A stretch of DNA of 64,000 bases from Streptomyces sp. LaPpAH-108 (lineage in GTDB: Bacteria; Actinomycetota; Actinomycetes; Streptomycetales; Streptomycetaceae): assembly GCF_000373625.1 (NCBI RefSeq), contig NZ_KB891993.1:372001-436000 (forward strand). Reading direction: 5' to 3'. The translations under genes were made by a program, and so were the position numbers. Shown here piece after piece: positions 52,273 through 61,194 of this stretch; position 1 is the first letter of the stretch; every line of letters starts with the position of its first letter. The notes under the pieces were generated by a model, which searched no databases, was not told the origin of the DNA, and saw only the letters and a program-made list of their open reading frames with translations.

Positions 52273-54879
52273 TCAACTCACGGTCGTTGCGGCGGCGTTG
52301 TCCAGAAACGGGGGTGTTCTGCGATCCGGTCCCACGGGGGGCGGCGCGGTCTCGGGCAGGTCGGCGGCGGGGTTGCCGCCCCAGTGCGCGTGCGGCGGGA
52401 CCTCCTCGCCCTTCATCAGGAAGGAGTCGGGCGCGAGCACGGCGCCCTCGCCCACCTTCACGCCGTAGTGCACGTGCGCGGCGACGCCCAGCGTGCAGTC
52501 GGCGCCGATCCTGGTGACGGCGGACTTGAAGGTGCCGTCCTCCTGCGAGTGGCACTGGATCTTGCATCCGGCGTTGAGCGTGGCTCCGTCACCGATGGCG
52601 GTGAGCGTGCGCTCGGTGATGAAGCTGCCGTCGTCGAAGACCATGCGGCCGATACGGACGCCCATCAGCCGCCAGATCAGGGGCTTGTAGGGGGTGCCGT
52701 TGAAGATGTTCAGGTGCTGGTCCGGGATCTTCCACAGCCGCTCCTGCTTCCAGAACGAGCGGTCGTAGATGGAGCACAGCTGGGGGCGCAGCCTGCGGAA
52801 GGACAGCAGGCAGCGTTCCACCACGATGTAGTAGCCGGTGGACAGCAGCAGCGTCAGCGCCATGTACCCGGCGATCACGAAGTGCCCCACCACGCCGTAC
52901 AGGTTCACGGTGGCCAGCGCCAGGAGGGTGAGCGCGAGGACGTGCAGCCAGCGTACGAACAGCATCAGGGCCATCGAGCGCAGGTTGTAGCGGTTCTTCG
53001 CGGCGAGCCCCTGGCGCAGCGCCTCGCCGCCCCTGAGGTGGTCGAACCGCGCGTCGCGCTCCACCGTGCGGGGGATCTCGAAGCACGGCGAGCCGAGCAG
53101 TCCGACACCTTCACGGACCTCGCCGTCCAGCGGCACCATCACCTTGGTGGCCAGCAGGCAGTTCTCGCCGGTCCGGCCGCCGGTGGGGTAGGCGATGTTG
53201 TTGCCGAGGAAGTTGTGCGCGCCGATGGTCGTCCGCGAGAGGCGGAACGAGGTGGCGGAGTAGTCCGCGTTGATGACGGAGAGCCCGTCGGCCACCATCG
53301 TGCCGCTGCCCACGGTGACCAGGAGCGGGCTCTCGTGCTGCACCTCGGTGCCGAAGTTGGAGCCCGTCTGCTCGACGTGCGAGAGGTCGTACCCGATGCC
53401 GCGCAGGTAGCTCACGATGTACGAGCTGTCGCCGAAGAGCCACGCGAAGAACTTGACGTTGGTCATGCGCGCGGTCGCCCGGTGCACCGCGTACTGGAAG
53501 CCGTAGAGCGGGTACACCCGGTCCGGTCTCACGACCAGGCTCAGCAGGCGCGGGAGCGTGCAGAGGGCGGCCAGGCCCAGGACGACGAAGCCGAGGAAGA
53601 GGGCCAGCGAGAGGAGCACCGAGTCCCATGCCAGCTCGGACAGCGTGAGCGCGGCGGCGGGCTCCAGGCGCTTGCGGATCGCCGGCACCTCGGTGAACAG
53701 CATGTACATCCCGCCCACCCCCAGCGGGATGTACAGCAGGAGCAGCTGGAGCAGGGAGGCGCAGCCGAACCAGGTACGGCGCAGGGCGCCGCACGGGGCC
53801 GGGGCGACCCGCACATAGTCGACCTCGGTGGGCTGGGCGGGCGATCCGTGCCGGTGCTCGCCGTCCGGGACCGCCTGGCCCCGGTGCAGGGACGAGGAGT
53901 GGCCGAGCTGCGCGCCGTCGCCCATCGACGTGTCGATGTCCAGGATGGTCTTCTCGCCGATGTACACGTCGCGGCCGAGGGTGATCCGGCCGGTCTGGAT
54001 GCGTCCCGCGTACGCCCGGTAGCCGAGCAGGAACGTGTCCTTGCGGACGACGGTGCCGGAGCCGATGGTCACCAGGTCGGTGCAGACCGGCATGGAGTGG
54101 GAGAGGATCGTGACGCCCTTGCCGATCCGCGCGCCGAGCGCCCGCAGATAGAGCACGTACAGCGGATTTCCGACGAAGAGAAGCATCGGATTGGCGTGGA
54201 GCAGCGACTTCACGATCCAGAAACGCAGGTACGCGGCGCTCCAGACGGGGAATTCGACGGGTTTCCAGCGGCCGATCAGCACCCATTTGGCGACGACCGG
54301 TATGGCGCACAGGACCAGGAATCCGGCGCCGCCGAACAGCAGGGAACGCAGATAGATCTCCCACAGCCCCGATCCCGAGGCGACCCATTCGTAACCGGCG
54401 GCGGTGCCGAATCCGGCGACCAGTGAATACCCCAGGAAGCACAGCGTCTGCAGAGTTCCGCACAGGACGTGGGAGGCCCGGCTCGCCCGCCGCACCGGTT
54501 CCGGCGGCACGGTCCGCACCAGCGGCGCGAGGGACGCCGGGGCGTCCACCTGGGGCGGGGCGGCCTGTTCCAGAGCCGCCGCCAGACCGCGGAGCGTGGG
54601 GTGCTGGTAGATGTCCTTCATGGACGGGGAGGGCAGGTCTCCGCGTTTGCGGACCCGCGCGCAGAATTGCGCCATGACCAGGGAATTGGCACCGAGGTCG
54701 TCGAAGAAATTGCCGTCGGGGGGAATGGTCTCGATCCCCACGACACCGGCCAGCACTTCCGCGAGGCGCGTTTCGGTGTCCGCTCTCACCGGACCGGGGC
54801 TGTCGCGCCGGGTGACGGCGCCGCCTTCCGGTCCGCGTATATCTGTCTCCGAGTGGACCTCCGAGGACTGCTCCACCAT
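52273..54879 (-). CDS. Split Pls/PosA-type protein: carrier domain + membrane hexapeptide-repeat NRPS terminal domain (TIGR02353-like)
   Basis: An 868-residue membrane protein. A carrier domain (about 35-105) has FFDDLGANSLVMAQF with phosphopantetheine Ser66. Three left-handed-beta-helix (hexapeptide) segments follow (about 250-330, 520-600 and 755-850; e.g. VTIGSGTVVRKDTFLLGYRA), alternating with pairs of membrane helices (about 135-200, 370-450, 635-700). This is the layout after the A domain in epsilon-poly-lysine synthetase Pls and relatives; here the A domain is missing. ATG 54879 has GAGGAG five nt upstream. First gene of the biosynthetic operon; probably forms peptide bonds at the membrane using residues loaded in trans. 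Confidence 0.87.
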   Translation of the reverse strand: MVEQSSEVHSETDIRGPEGGAVTRRDSPGPVRADTETRLAEVLAGVVGIETIPPDGNFFDDLGANSLVMAQFCARVRKRGDLPSPSMKDIYQHPTLRGLAAALEQAAPPQVDAPASLAPLVRTVPPEPVRRASRASHVLCGTLQTLCFLGYSLVAGFGTAAGYEWVASGSGLWEIYLRSLLFGGAGFLVLCAIPVVAKWVLIGRWKPVEFPVWSAAYLRFWIVKSLLHANPMLLFVGNPLYVLYLRALGARIGKGVTILSHSMPVCTDLVTIGSGTVVRKDTFLLGYRAYAGRIQTGRITLGRDVYIGEKTILDIDTSMGDGAQLGHSSSLHRGQAVPDGEHRHGSPAQPTEVDYVRVAPAPCGALRRTWFGCASLLQLLLLYIPLGVGGMYMLFTEVPAIRKRLEPAAALTLSELAWDSVLLSLALFLGFVVLGLAALCTLPRLLSLVVRPDRVYPLYGFQYAVHRATARMTNVKFFAWLFGDSSYIVSYLRGIGYDLSHVEQTGSNFGTEVQHESPLLVTVGSGTMVADGLSVINADYSATSFRLSRTTIGAHNFLGNNIAYPTGGRTGENCLLATKVMVPLDGEVREGVGLLGSPCFEIPRTVERDARFDHLRGGEALRQGLAAKNRYNLRSMALMLFVRWLHVLALTLLALATVNLYGVVGHFVIAGYMALTLLLSTGYYIVVERCLLSFRRLRPQLCSIYDRSFWKQERLWKIPDQHLNIFNGTPYKPLIWRLMGVRIGRMVFDDGSFITERTLTAIGDGATLNAGCKIQCHSQEDGTFKSAVTRIGADCTLGVAAHVHYGVKVGEGAVLAPDSFLMKGEEVPPHAHWGGNPAADLPETAPPPVGPDRRTPPFLDNAAATTVS

Positions 54880-54991
54880 TTGATCTCCTCGAAGAGGTCT
54901 GGATCGCTGGCCGCTTCAGTTTCGGCCCGCGACCGCGAGGCTGCCACTCCGAGTCGATCACCCCGGGAACGGGAATACGCCTGGCAAGCCC

Positions 54992-55035
54992 GTGATCCCT
55001 GGGTGCACGCGGATGAGCGGCACTCCAGGGATCAC
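54992..55035. terminator. Long inverted repeat between isochorismatase-like gene and Pls-like operon
   Basis: GTGATCCCTGG (54992-55002) and CCAGGGATCAC (55025-55035) are perfect 11-bp arms; inner GTGC/GCAC pairs extend the stem past a one-base bulge. It lies in the 197-nt gap between genes on the same strand, so it could end the MarR-MFS-hydrolase transcript or act as a regulatory site for the NRPS operon. Confidence 0.7.
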
Positions 55036-55076
55036 CTGAACGGCGGAGCCCGGGACGGGGCGGACAGGCGGTGTGC

Positions 55077-55640
55077 TCAGCCGGTCACGCCGAGCAACCG
55101 CCCCCATTCCTCAACGGTGGCGGTGCCGATGTCCGGCCGGCGGATCAGCACCTCGCCGATGACCGTGTCGTGCAGGGCGGGGTCGCTGTCGGCACAGGCG
55201 TCCGACAGGACGGTGACGCCGTAGTCGAGGTCGGCGGCCTGGAAAGCGGCGGCCAGGACGACCCCGGCGGTGGAGACACCGGCCAGGGCGACGTGCTCGA
55301 TACCCCGGGTGTCGAGGAGCTGCCGCAGGTCGTTGCCCGCGAAGGCGCTGACCCGGTTCTTGTGGACGACGATCTCGCCGTCGACGGGGGCCGCCTCGGG
55401 AACGAGCGCGGCGCCGGGGTCACCGGCGGTGTAGCGGCCCGGAGGGAGGGCGCCGAAGATCTTGTTGCGGGGGTGCGCGTCGACGTGGTCCGCGCGCAGC
55501 TGGAGCGCCACATGGATGACCGGCACACCCGCGGCACGCGCCGTATGGAGGGCGCGCACAGCGCGGGGCAGGTAGCCGTCGGGCATGTGGGCCGCGTGGG
55601 CGACCTGGAGGTCCATGAGGAGCAGGGCGGTGCGGGGCAT
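55077..55640 (-). CDS. Isochorismatase-like (cysteine hydrolase superfamily) protein lacking the catalytic Cys
   Basis: A 187-residue protein with the superfamily Asp in TALLLMDLQVAH and Lys in EIVVHKNRVSAF. The usual catalytic Cys position in the GVxTxxCV loop reads AGVSTAGVVLAAAF, so the nucleophile is absent, as in several actinobacterial homologues. A true isochorismatase, hence a catecholate pathway, is not supported. It follows the MFS gene by 18 nt and probably belongs to the MarR-MFS operon. Function unknown. Confidence 0.82.
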   Translation of the reverse strand: MPRTALLLMDLQVAHAAHMPDGYLPRAVRALHTARAAGVPVIHVALQLRADHVDAHPRNKIFGALPPGRYTAGDPGAALVPEAAPVDGEIVVHKNRVSAFAGNDLRQLLDTRGIEHVALAGVSTAGVVLAAAFQAADLDYGVTVLSDACADSDPALHDTVIGEVLIRRPDIGTATVEEWGRLLGVTG

Positions 55641-55658
55641 GGGTGTGCCTTTCGTACG

Positions 55659-57071
55659 TCACTTCGCCGTCTGCGCGTCGGCCGCAGTCGCGCGGCCCAG
55701 CGTGCGGTCGAACACGGTCAGCAGCAGATAGAGCGCACCGGCGCCGAGCATGACCCAGGCGAGGTGGTGGATCCCGGCGGTGTCGGCGTGGCGGCCGAAG
55801 GACGCGGCGGTCGCGGAGGAGGCGACCATCGAGCCGATGTAGGCGAAGGTGCGCAGCAGTCCGGCCGAGGACGCGATGCGGTCGGGGTCGGCCTGGAAGT
55901 AGACGGAGTTCTGGAGGGCCAGGTTGTTCAGCCCCTGCGGGACGCCGAAGAGCAGGGCGACCAGCGGCAGCATCCAGAACGGGCTCTTCCCGGAGAGGGT
56001 GAGGATCAGCAGGCAGGCGACGATCTGCCCGGCCGCGCCGAGCAGCAGCTTGCCGCGCACGCCCTTGCGGCGCCCGGAGACGATCGAGACCCCGATGGCC
56101 ATGAGGAACATGGGGATCTGCGCCAGTCCGGCGTGGAAGGGACTGAGCCCGTAGCCCTCCTCGGTCCACTGGCTGAAGCCGTAGAGGAAGGCGTAAGAGA
56201 CGACATAGGCGACGAGCGCGCGGCCGTACGTCGCGATCAGCGGGGTGTTGCCGCCGAGGACGCGCAGGTCGATGAAGGGGGCGGCGGCGCGCAGCTCCCG
56301 CAGCGCGAAGGCGGTTCCCGCGGCGACGGCGATCAGCAGCAGGTACCCGTCGCGCAGATGCAGGTTCATCAGGAAGAGCAGCAGCGAGGTGAGCGTCGCG
56401 GCGAACAGGGCCATGCCGGGCAGGTCGAGCCGCGCGGCGGCGGGCCCGGACTCGTCCGTCCCGGGGGCGGACCTGGGCAGCCGCCACAGGCCGAGCAGGA
56501 CGGCGAGCACGGCCAGCGGGACGTTCAGTGCGAAGGTGGCCCGCCAGCCGCCGACCGCGATGAGCAGCCCGCCGAGCAGCGGGCCGACGACGGCGATGGT
56601 CTGGTTGGTGACGGCGAGCGCGGTCAGCACCCCGCCGGGGCTGTCATGACCGGTGCGCCGGGCCTCGCTGCGCAGCAGGGCCATCGCGGCCGGGTAGCCC
56701 GCGCAGGTGCCGAACCCGAGCAGGACCCGCGCGACGATCAGCACCCCGAGGTTCGGCGCGAGGGCGCCGACGACACCGGCGACGCCGACGAGGCTCGTGC
56801 TGATCAGGAACAGTCTGCGCGGTCCGAACAGGTCGATGAGCCGCCCCACGACGGGCTGTCCGAGCGAGGTGGCCAGATAGAGCGCCGAGACGAGCCAGGC
56901 GGTCTGGGAGGCGGGGGCGCCCAGGGCCGTACCGATGGGGACGAGCGCGACGGAGATGATCGTCGAGTTGATCGGGTTGAGGACGGAGCCCAGCATCATG
57001 GGCGGCAGCAGCCGCCGGTCGAAGCCGGGCTTCTCCGTCTCGGATATGGCGTCCGCCTTCGCCTCAGTCAC
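55659..57071 (-). CDS. MFS drug-type exporter
   Basis: A 470-residue transporter with about 14 predicted helices: LNPINSTIISVALVPIG (helix 1), GRLIDLFGPRRLFL (motif A) and VVGPLLGGLLIAVGGWRATFALN. The start GTG 57071 overlaps the MarR stop by 8 nt. Being in an operon with a MarR repressor, immediately upstream of the diaminopropionate NRPS operon, it is a good candidate for product export or self-resistance. Confidence 0.88.
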   Translation of the reverse strand: MTEAKADAISETEKPGFDRRLLPPMMLGSVLNPINSTIISVALVPIGTALGAPASQTAWLVSALYLATSLGQPVVGRLIDLFGPRRLFLISTSLVGVAGVVGALAPNLGVLIVARVLLGFGTCAGYPAAMALLRSEARRTGHDSPGGVLTALAVTNQTIAVVGPLLGGLLIAVGGWRATFALNVPLAVLAVLLGLWRLPRSAPGTDESGPAAARLDLPGMALFAATLTSLLLFLMNLHLRDGYLLLIAVAAGTAFALRELRAAAPFIDLRVLGGNTPLIATYGRALVAYVVSYAFLYGFSQWTEEGYGLSPFHAGLAQIPMFLMAIGVSIVSGRRKGVRGKLLLGAAGQIVACLLILTLSGKSPFWMLPLVALLFGVPQGLNNLALQNSVYFQADPDRIASSAGLLRTFAYIGSMVASSATAASFGRHADTAGIHHLAWVMLGAGALYLLLTVFDRTLGRATAADAQTAK

Positions 57072-57510
57072 GGGTCAGCCGCTCCAGTACGGCCATGGCG
57101 GTGATCACGGTCTGCCGCTCCTCCTCGGTGCACCGGTCCAGCAGCCGCTCCGCGAGCCATTCGGTACGGGCCTGGCGGCCCTCCGCCACGCGGCGCCTGC
57201 CCTCGTCCGTCAGCACGATGAGCAGGCGGCGCCCGTCGTCCGGGTCGGGGTGGCGCTCCAGCAGGCCCATCGCGGCGAGCGAGGCGACGGTCGCGGTCAT
57301 CGACTGGTGCCGTACGCCCTCGTCGGCGGCCAGTTCGCTCGCCGTGACACCGCCCTTGTCGGACAGACGGGCCAGGACGGACGCCTGGCTCAGGGTGAGG
57401 TCGTCGACCTCGGACGCCTTCAGGATGCGGCGGCGCAGTCGGCTGATGACGGTGCGGACGTCGCGCGATGCCTGGATCGCGGAGGGCGGCAGGCCGGGGT
57501 TCTCACTCAT
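57064..57510 (-). CDS. MarR-family transcriptional regulator of the exporter operon
   Basis: A 148-residue winged-helix protein: LTLSQASVLARLSDKGGVTA, SELAADEGVRHQSMTATVASLAAMGLLERH and wing DPDDGRRLLIVLTDEG, all canonical. ATG 57510 is used because the frame to 57630 would read through the palindrome at 57529-57544. Overlap with the MFS gene couples their translation. Likely an autorepressor. Confidence 0.9.
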   Translation of the reverse strand: MSENPGLPPSAIQASRDVRTVISRLRRRILKASEVDDLTLSQASVLARLSDKGGVTASELAADEGVRHQSMTATVASLAAMGLLERHPDPDDGRRLLIVLTDEGRRRVAEGRQARTEWLAERLLDRCTEEERQTVITAMAVLERLTRD

Positions 57511-57528
57511 GCGGCCCACCGTAATCTT

Positions 57529-57544
57529 TACAGTTCCAACTGTA
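57529..57544. promoter_or_regulatory. MarR operator TACAGTTCCAACTGTA
   Basis: A perfect 16-bp palindrome (7-bp arms, CC spacer) 19 nt upstream of the MarR start, in an AT-rich promoter-like stretch (TAATCTTTACAG). It fits autoregulation of marR-MFS-hydrolase. Confidence 0.85.
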
Positions 57545-57674
57545 CAGCTTTCCCTGTGGAATGAGATCACGAGGACCCCACAAGAGTTACCATCCGTGAC
57601 ATAACGCTTCTGATCAGTCACGGGCGGCATGGCTCTCCGGCTGGGTAGGCGCAGGGGCCGGAGTGGAGGTGCGC

Positions 57675-58406
57675 ATGAGCCAACTGGCCGTCCCGATGTG
57701 GGACGTGAGCAACGGGCAGGGACTGCGGCAGCTGGCGGAGCTGGGGCTGGCGCTGGTGCTGTCGAGTGTCATCGGCTGGGAGCGGGCGGCCCAGCAGAAG
57801 AGCGCGGGGCTGCGCACGCACACCCTGGTCGGCATCGCCAGCGCCCTGATGATGGAGGTGTCCCAGTACGGCTTCACCGATGTGCTGGGTCTGGAGCACG
57901 TCTCGTTCGACCCCTCGCGGGTGGCGGCGCAGATCGTCTCCGGGATCGGCTTCATCGGCGGCGGCATCATCTTCGTGCGCCGGGACGCGGTGCGCGGTCT
58001 GACCACCGCGGCCACGGTCTGGCTCACCTGCGCGGTCGGCATGGCCTGCGGCGGCGGGCTGCCGATCCTCGCCATCGCGGTCACCGTCCTGCACTTCCTC
58101 GTCGTGCGCGGCTACCCCCGCTTCGCCGCCGGGATGATGCCCAGCTCGACGCCCTCCGCCTACGAGCTGCACATGACCTACCGCACCGGGACCGCGCTGC
58201 TGCCCCGGCTGATGGAGACCTGCACCCGGCGCGGGTTCCGCATCACCCAGGTCAAGGTCGAGCGGCTGCCCGGGCAGACCGATCCGGCCGCCCACGTCCT
58301 GTTCGAACTGGAGGGGACGGGCGACACCGGCGAGCTGACCTCGGAGCTGTTCCAGGACCCGGGCGTGATCGACGTGGCGCTGAACGTGTCCACGGACGAC
58401 GACTGA
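57675..58406 (+). CDS. MgtC/SapB-family membrane protein
   Basis: A 243-residue protein. The N-terminal five-helix MgtC domain shows LGLALVLSSVIGWERAAQQK, GLRTHTLVGIASALMM, ARVAAQIVSGIGFIGGG-like text (VAAQIVSGIGFIGGGIIFV) and GLTTAATVWLTCAVGM. The C-terminal 90 residues form a soluble ACT-like domain (YRTGTALLPRLMETCTRRGF). MgtC proteins affect growth at low Mg2+ and ATP synthase activity in pathogens; the role in Streptomyces is unknown. ATG 57675 follows GGAGG by 5 nt. Confidence 0.9.
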   Translation: MSQLAVPMWDVSNGQGLRQLAELGLALVLSSVIGWERAAQQKSAGLRTHTLVGIASALMMEVSQYGFTDVLGLEHVSFDPSRVAAQIVSGIGFIGGGIIFVRRDAVRGLTTAATVWLTCAVGMACGGGLPILAIAVTVLHFLVVRGYPRFAAGMMPSSTPSAYELHMTYRTGTALLPRLMETCTRRGFRITQVKVERLPGQTDPAAHVLFELEGTGDTGELTSELFQDPGVIDVALNVSTDDD

Positions 58407-58478
58407 CACTCCCCGGACCGGGCGGCCGACCCTCCCGGACCGGCGTCCGGCCGCCTCCCGGCGGACAATGGGAGGACC

Positions 58479-58901
58479 ATGGCACGGATGTCGGTCGACG
58501 GTGACGAGCTGGTCGTACGCCTGTCGCTGCGGGAGCGGGCGGCGGCCCGGCACGCCGATGTGCGCGTACCGCTGGCGGCCGTCCGCCGGGTGACCGCCGA
58601 GCCCGACTGGTGGCGTGCGCTGCGGGGAGTCCCCCGGCACGGCACCCGGCGGATCGGGACGCGCGCCCATCAGGCCGGGACGGACTTCACCGTCGTACGG
58701 CCCGGTGAGCCCGTCGTGTGCGTCGAACTCCGGCCGCCCGCGCCCTACCGCCTCCTCGCCGTGTCCGTGCCGACCCCGGCGAAAGCCCGGAGCACGGCCC
58801 GGTCGCTGGCCCGGAGTGTGCCGGGGCTCGACACCTCCACGCGGTACCGGCAGCCGCTCCCCGTCCCCGGGGAGGAGCCGCCCCGAGCCGCCCTGACCTG
58901 A
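58479..58901 (+). CDS. Conserved small protein, PH-like, unknown function
   Basis: A 140-residue soluble protein, rich in Arg and Ala, with ADVRVPLAAVRRVTAEPDWW and GTDFTVVRPGEPVVCVELRP, which looks like a short all-beta (bacterial PH-like) fold. GGGAGG ends 4 nt before the ATG at 58479. It lies 72 nt after mgtC and 74 nt before dnaK, separated from the latter by an inverted repeat. I do not recognise a named family. Confidence 0.65.
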   Translation: MARMSVDGDELVVRLSLRERAAARHADVRVPLAAVRRVTAEPDWWRALRGVPRHGTRRIGTRAHQAGTDFTVVRPGEPVVCVELRPPAPYRLLAVSVPTPAKARSTARSLARSVPGLDTSTRYRQPLPVPGEEPPRAALT

Positions 58902-58913
58902 GGGACCGCACGT

Positions 58914-58946
58914 TTCGTCCCGGGTTTCCCGGCAACCCGGGACGAA
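58914..58946. promoter_or_regulatory. Perfect 13-bp-arm inverted repeat upstream of dnaK
   Basis: TTCGTCCCGGGTT (58914-58926) and AACCCGGGACGAA (58934-58946) are separated by 7 nt; the right arm ends 29 nt before the dnaK ATG. It resembles neither the CIRCE (TTAGCACTC) nor the HAIR (CTTGAGT) heat-shock operator. It may terminate the upstream transcript or regulate dnaK. Confidence 0.65.
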
Positions 58947-58975
58947 CGGGGCACAGGCGAGGAGGGTGAGCCCAG

Positions 58976-60859
58976 ATGGCGCGTTCGGTCGGCATCGACC
59001 TCGGTACGACGAACTCGGTGGTCTCGGTCCTCGAGGGCGGCGAGCCCACCGTCATCACCAACACGGAAGGGACGCGGACCACCCCGTCGGTCGTGGCCTT
59101 CGCCAAGAGCGGCGAGGTCCTGGTCGGCGAGGTCGCCAAGCGGCAGGCCGTCACGAACGTCGAGCGCACCGCGCGCTCCGTCAAGCGGCATGTCGGCGAC
59201 CACGGCTGGCGCTTCCCCGACCAGGGGGACATCGACGGCAAGCGGTACACCGCGCAGGAGATCTCCGCGCGGGTGCTGCAGAAGCTCAAGCGGGACGCGG
59301 AGTCGTACCTCGGCGAGGACGTCACCGACGCCGTGGTGACCGTACCGGCCTACTTCGACGACGCGCAGCGGCAGGCGACCAAGGAGGCCGGGGAGATCGC
59401 GGGCCTGAACGTCCTGCGGATCGTGAACGAGCCGACGGCGGCTGCGCTGGCGTACGGCCTGGACAAGGAGGACGACCAGACGGTCCTCGTCTTCGACCTC
59501 GGCGGCGGCACCTTCGACGTGTCCCTCCTGGAGATCGGCGAGGGCGTCATCGAGGTCAAGGCCACCAACGGCGACACGCATCTGGGCGGTGACGACTGGG
59601 ACCAGCGGGTCGTCGACCACCTGGTCACGACCTTCAAGAACCATCACGGCATCGATCTCGCCAAGGACAAGATGGCGGTGCAGCGGCTGCGCGAGGCCGC
59701 CGAGAAGGCGAAGATCGAGCTGTCCAGCGCGACCGAGACGAACATCGCCCTGCCCTACATCAGCGCCTCCGCTGACGGTCCGATGCACTTGGAGGAGAAG
59801 CTGACCCGCGCGCAGTTCCAGCAGCTGACGGAGGATCTGCTGGAGCGCTGCAAGGGACCGTTCCACAGCGCGGTCAAGGACGCCGGGATCGAACTGGCCG
59901 ACATCGACCATGTGATCCTGGTCGGCGGTTCGACCCGGATGCCGGCGGTGACGGAGCTGGTGCGCGAGCTGACCGGCAAGGACCCGCACAAGGGCGTCAA
60001 CCCAGACGAGGTCGTGGCCGTCGGCGCCAGTCTCCAGGCCGGTGTCCTCAAGGGCGAGGTCAAGGACATCCTGCTGCTCGACGTGACCCCGCTGTCCCTG
60101 GGCATCGAGACCAAGGGCGGCATCATGACCAAGCTGATCGAGCGCAACACCACGATCCCGACGCGCCGTTCGGAGATCTTCACCACCGCCGAGGACAACC
60201 AGCCCTCGGTGAGCGTGCAGGTCTTCCAGGGCGAGCGGGAGATCGCGGCGTACAACAAGAAGCTCGGCATGTTCGAGCTGACCGGGCTGCCGCCCGCCCC
60301 GCGTTCGGTGCCGCAGATCGAGGTGGCCTTCGACATCGACGCCAACGGGATCATGCACGTCTCCGCCAAGGACCTCGGCACCGGCAGGGAACAGAAGATG
60401 ACCGTCACCGGGGGCTCGGCGCTGGCCAAGGGCGACATCGACCGCATGGTGCGCGAGGCCGAGCAGTACGCGGAGGAGGACCACCGGCGCCGCGAGGCCG
60501 CCGAGACCCGCAACCAGGCCGAACAGCTCGTCTACTCCACCGAGAAACTGATCAGGGACAACCCCGAGAAGATCCCGGCGGACGCGCGCCACGAGACGGA
60601 GACCGCGATCGCGGAGCTGAAGGAACAGCTCAAGGGCGAGGACACGACGGCGATCCGGTCGGCCCTGGAGCGGGCGAGCGAGTCGGCGCAGAAGCTGGGT
60701 GCCGCGCTGTACGACACCTCGCGGGCGCAAAGCGCGGGAAGCGCGGCGAGCGGGGAGAGCCAGGCGCCGTCGTCCGACGCGGGGTCCGCCGGGGGCTCGG
60801 CGGACGACGAGGTGGTGGACGCCGAGATCGTCGACGACGACAAGCGGGAGGCGGGCTGA
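58976..60859 (+). CDS. dnaK: Hsp70 chaperone DnaK (second-type, no grpE/dnaJ partner)
   Basis: A 627-residue Hsp70. ATPase-domain signatures are intact: [34 protein letters not shown] and [17 protein letters not shown]; the interdomain linker is [13 protein letters not shown]. Substrate domain and an acidic, Ser/Gly-rich tail end [18 protein letters not shown]. The main Streptomyces operon is dnaK-grpE-dnaJ-hspR; here no partner genes occur, so this is probably a paralogue. GGAGGG lies about 9 nt before the ATG. A tiny reverse gene follows convergently. Confidence 0.93.
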   Translation: MARSVGIDLGTTNSVVSVLEGGEPTVITNTEGTRTTPSVVAFAKSGEVLVGEVAKRQAVTNVERTARSVKRHVGDHGWRFPDQGDIDGKRYTAQEISARVLQKLKRDAESYLGEDVTDAVVTVPAYFDDAQRQATKEAGEIAGLNVLRIVNEPTAAALAYGLDKEDDQTVLVFDLGGGTFDVSLLEIGEGVIEVKATNGDTHLGGDDWDQRVVDHLVTTFKNHHGIDLAKDKMAVQRLREAAEKAKIELSSATETNIALPYISASADGPMHLEEKLTRAQFQQLTEDLLERCKGPFHSAVKDAGIELADIDHVILVGGSTRMPAVTELVRELTGKDPHKGVNPDEVVAVGASLQAGVLKGEVKDILLLDVTPLSLGIETKGGIMTKLIERNTTIPTRRSEIFTTAEDNQPSVSVQVFQGEREIAAYNKKLGMFELTGLPPAPRSVPQIEVAFDIDANGIMHVSAKDLGTGREQKMTVTGGSALAKGDIDRMVREAEQYAEEDHRRREAAETRNQAEQLVYSTEKLIRDNPEKIPADARHETETAIAELKEQLKGEDTTAIRSALERASESAQKLGAALYDTSRAQSAGSAASGESQAPSSDAGSAGGSADDEVVDAEIVDDDKREAG

Positions 60860-60870
60860 CGCGTTCCGTC

Positions 60871-61083
60871 TCAGCGGGCGCAGCCCACGTCCAGCACCTC
60901 GATCACGTCACCGTGGACGGTGTAGACGAGCCAGCACCACTCGCCGAACGCGGCGGCCAGGGCCGGGGGCTCGGTCTCCGCGTCCTTGGTGACCGCGTCG
61001 ATGAGCATGATGATCTCCGCGTGCATCTCGTCGGGCACGCCGAAGAGCACGTTCGCGGCCTGGGGGATCAGTTCGACTCGCAT
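60871..61083 (-). CDS. Small uncharacterised protein, RelE/ParE-sized
   Basis: A 70-residue protein beginning MRVELIPQAANVLFGVPDEM with a helix-rich first half and a beta-hairpin-like end (WLVYTVHGDVIEVLDVGC). The shape recalls RelE/ParE toxins, but conserved catalytic residues cannot be assigned and no antitoxin gene is adjacent. ATG at 61083; the reverse frame extends much further but only as antisense to polX. Divergent from polX, convergent with dnaK (11 nt apart). Confidence 0.6.
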   Translation of the reverse strand: MRVELIPQAANVLFGVPDEMHAEIIMLIDAVTKDAETEPPALAAAFGEWCWLVYTVHGDVIEVLDVGCAR

Positions 61084-61194
61084 GGGCGCCTCGCGACCGT
61101 TCGGAGTCCCGTACGACCACCATAAGTCGACTTTCCGTGCCGCTGTCGGCCCGGGGACAGGAATGAATGCCGCGTTCCTGCCTACTCGGAGACC

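Noticed and set aside
48926-52468. Long forward open frame antisense to the NRPS
   Set aside because: The translation is Gly/Arg/Val-rich with no domain, while the reverse strand carries complete NRPS motifs; long antisense frames are normal at this GC content.
45820-54879. Staphyloferrin-B-type siderophore cluster suggested by sbnA/sbnB
   Set aside because: No IucA/IucC-type NIS synthetases are present; an NRPS and a Pls-like protein are, and no iron box precedes the operon.
55077-55640. Catecholate siderophore pathway from the isochorismatase-like gene
   Set aside because: Catalytic Cys is missing and entA/entC/entE-like genes are absent; the iron boxes in the window are not near this cluster.
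58914-58946. CIRCE or HAIR heat-shock operator upstream of dnaK
   Set aside because: The arms do not contain TTAGCACTC or CTTGAGT; it is a different inverted repeat.
60871-61083. Toxin-antitoxin pair with the 70-residue protein as RelE toxin
   Set aside because: No antitoxin gene adjacent and no assignable catalytic residues.
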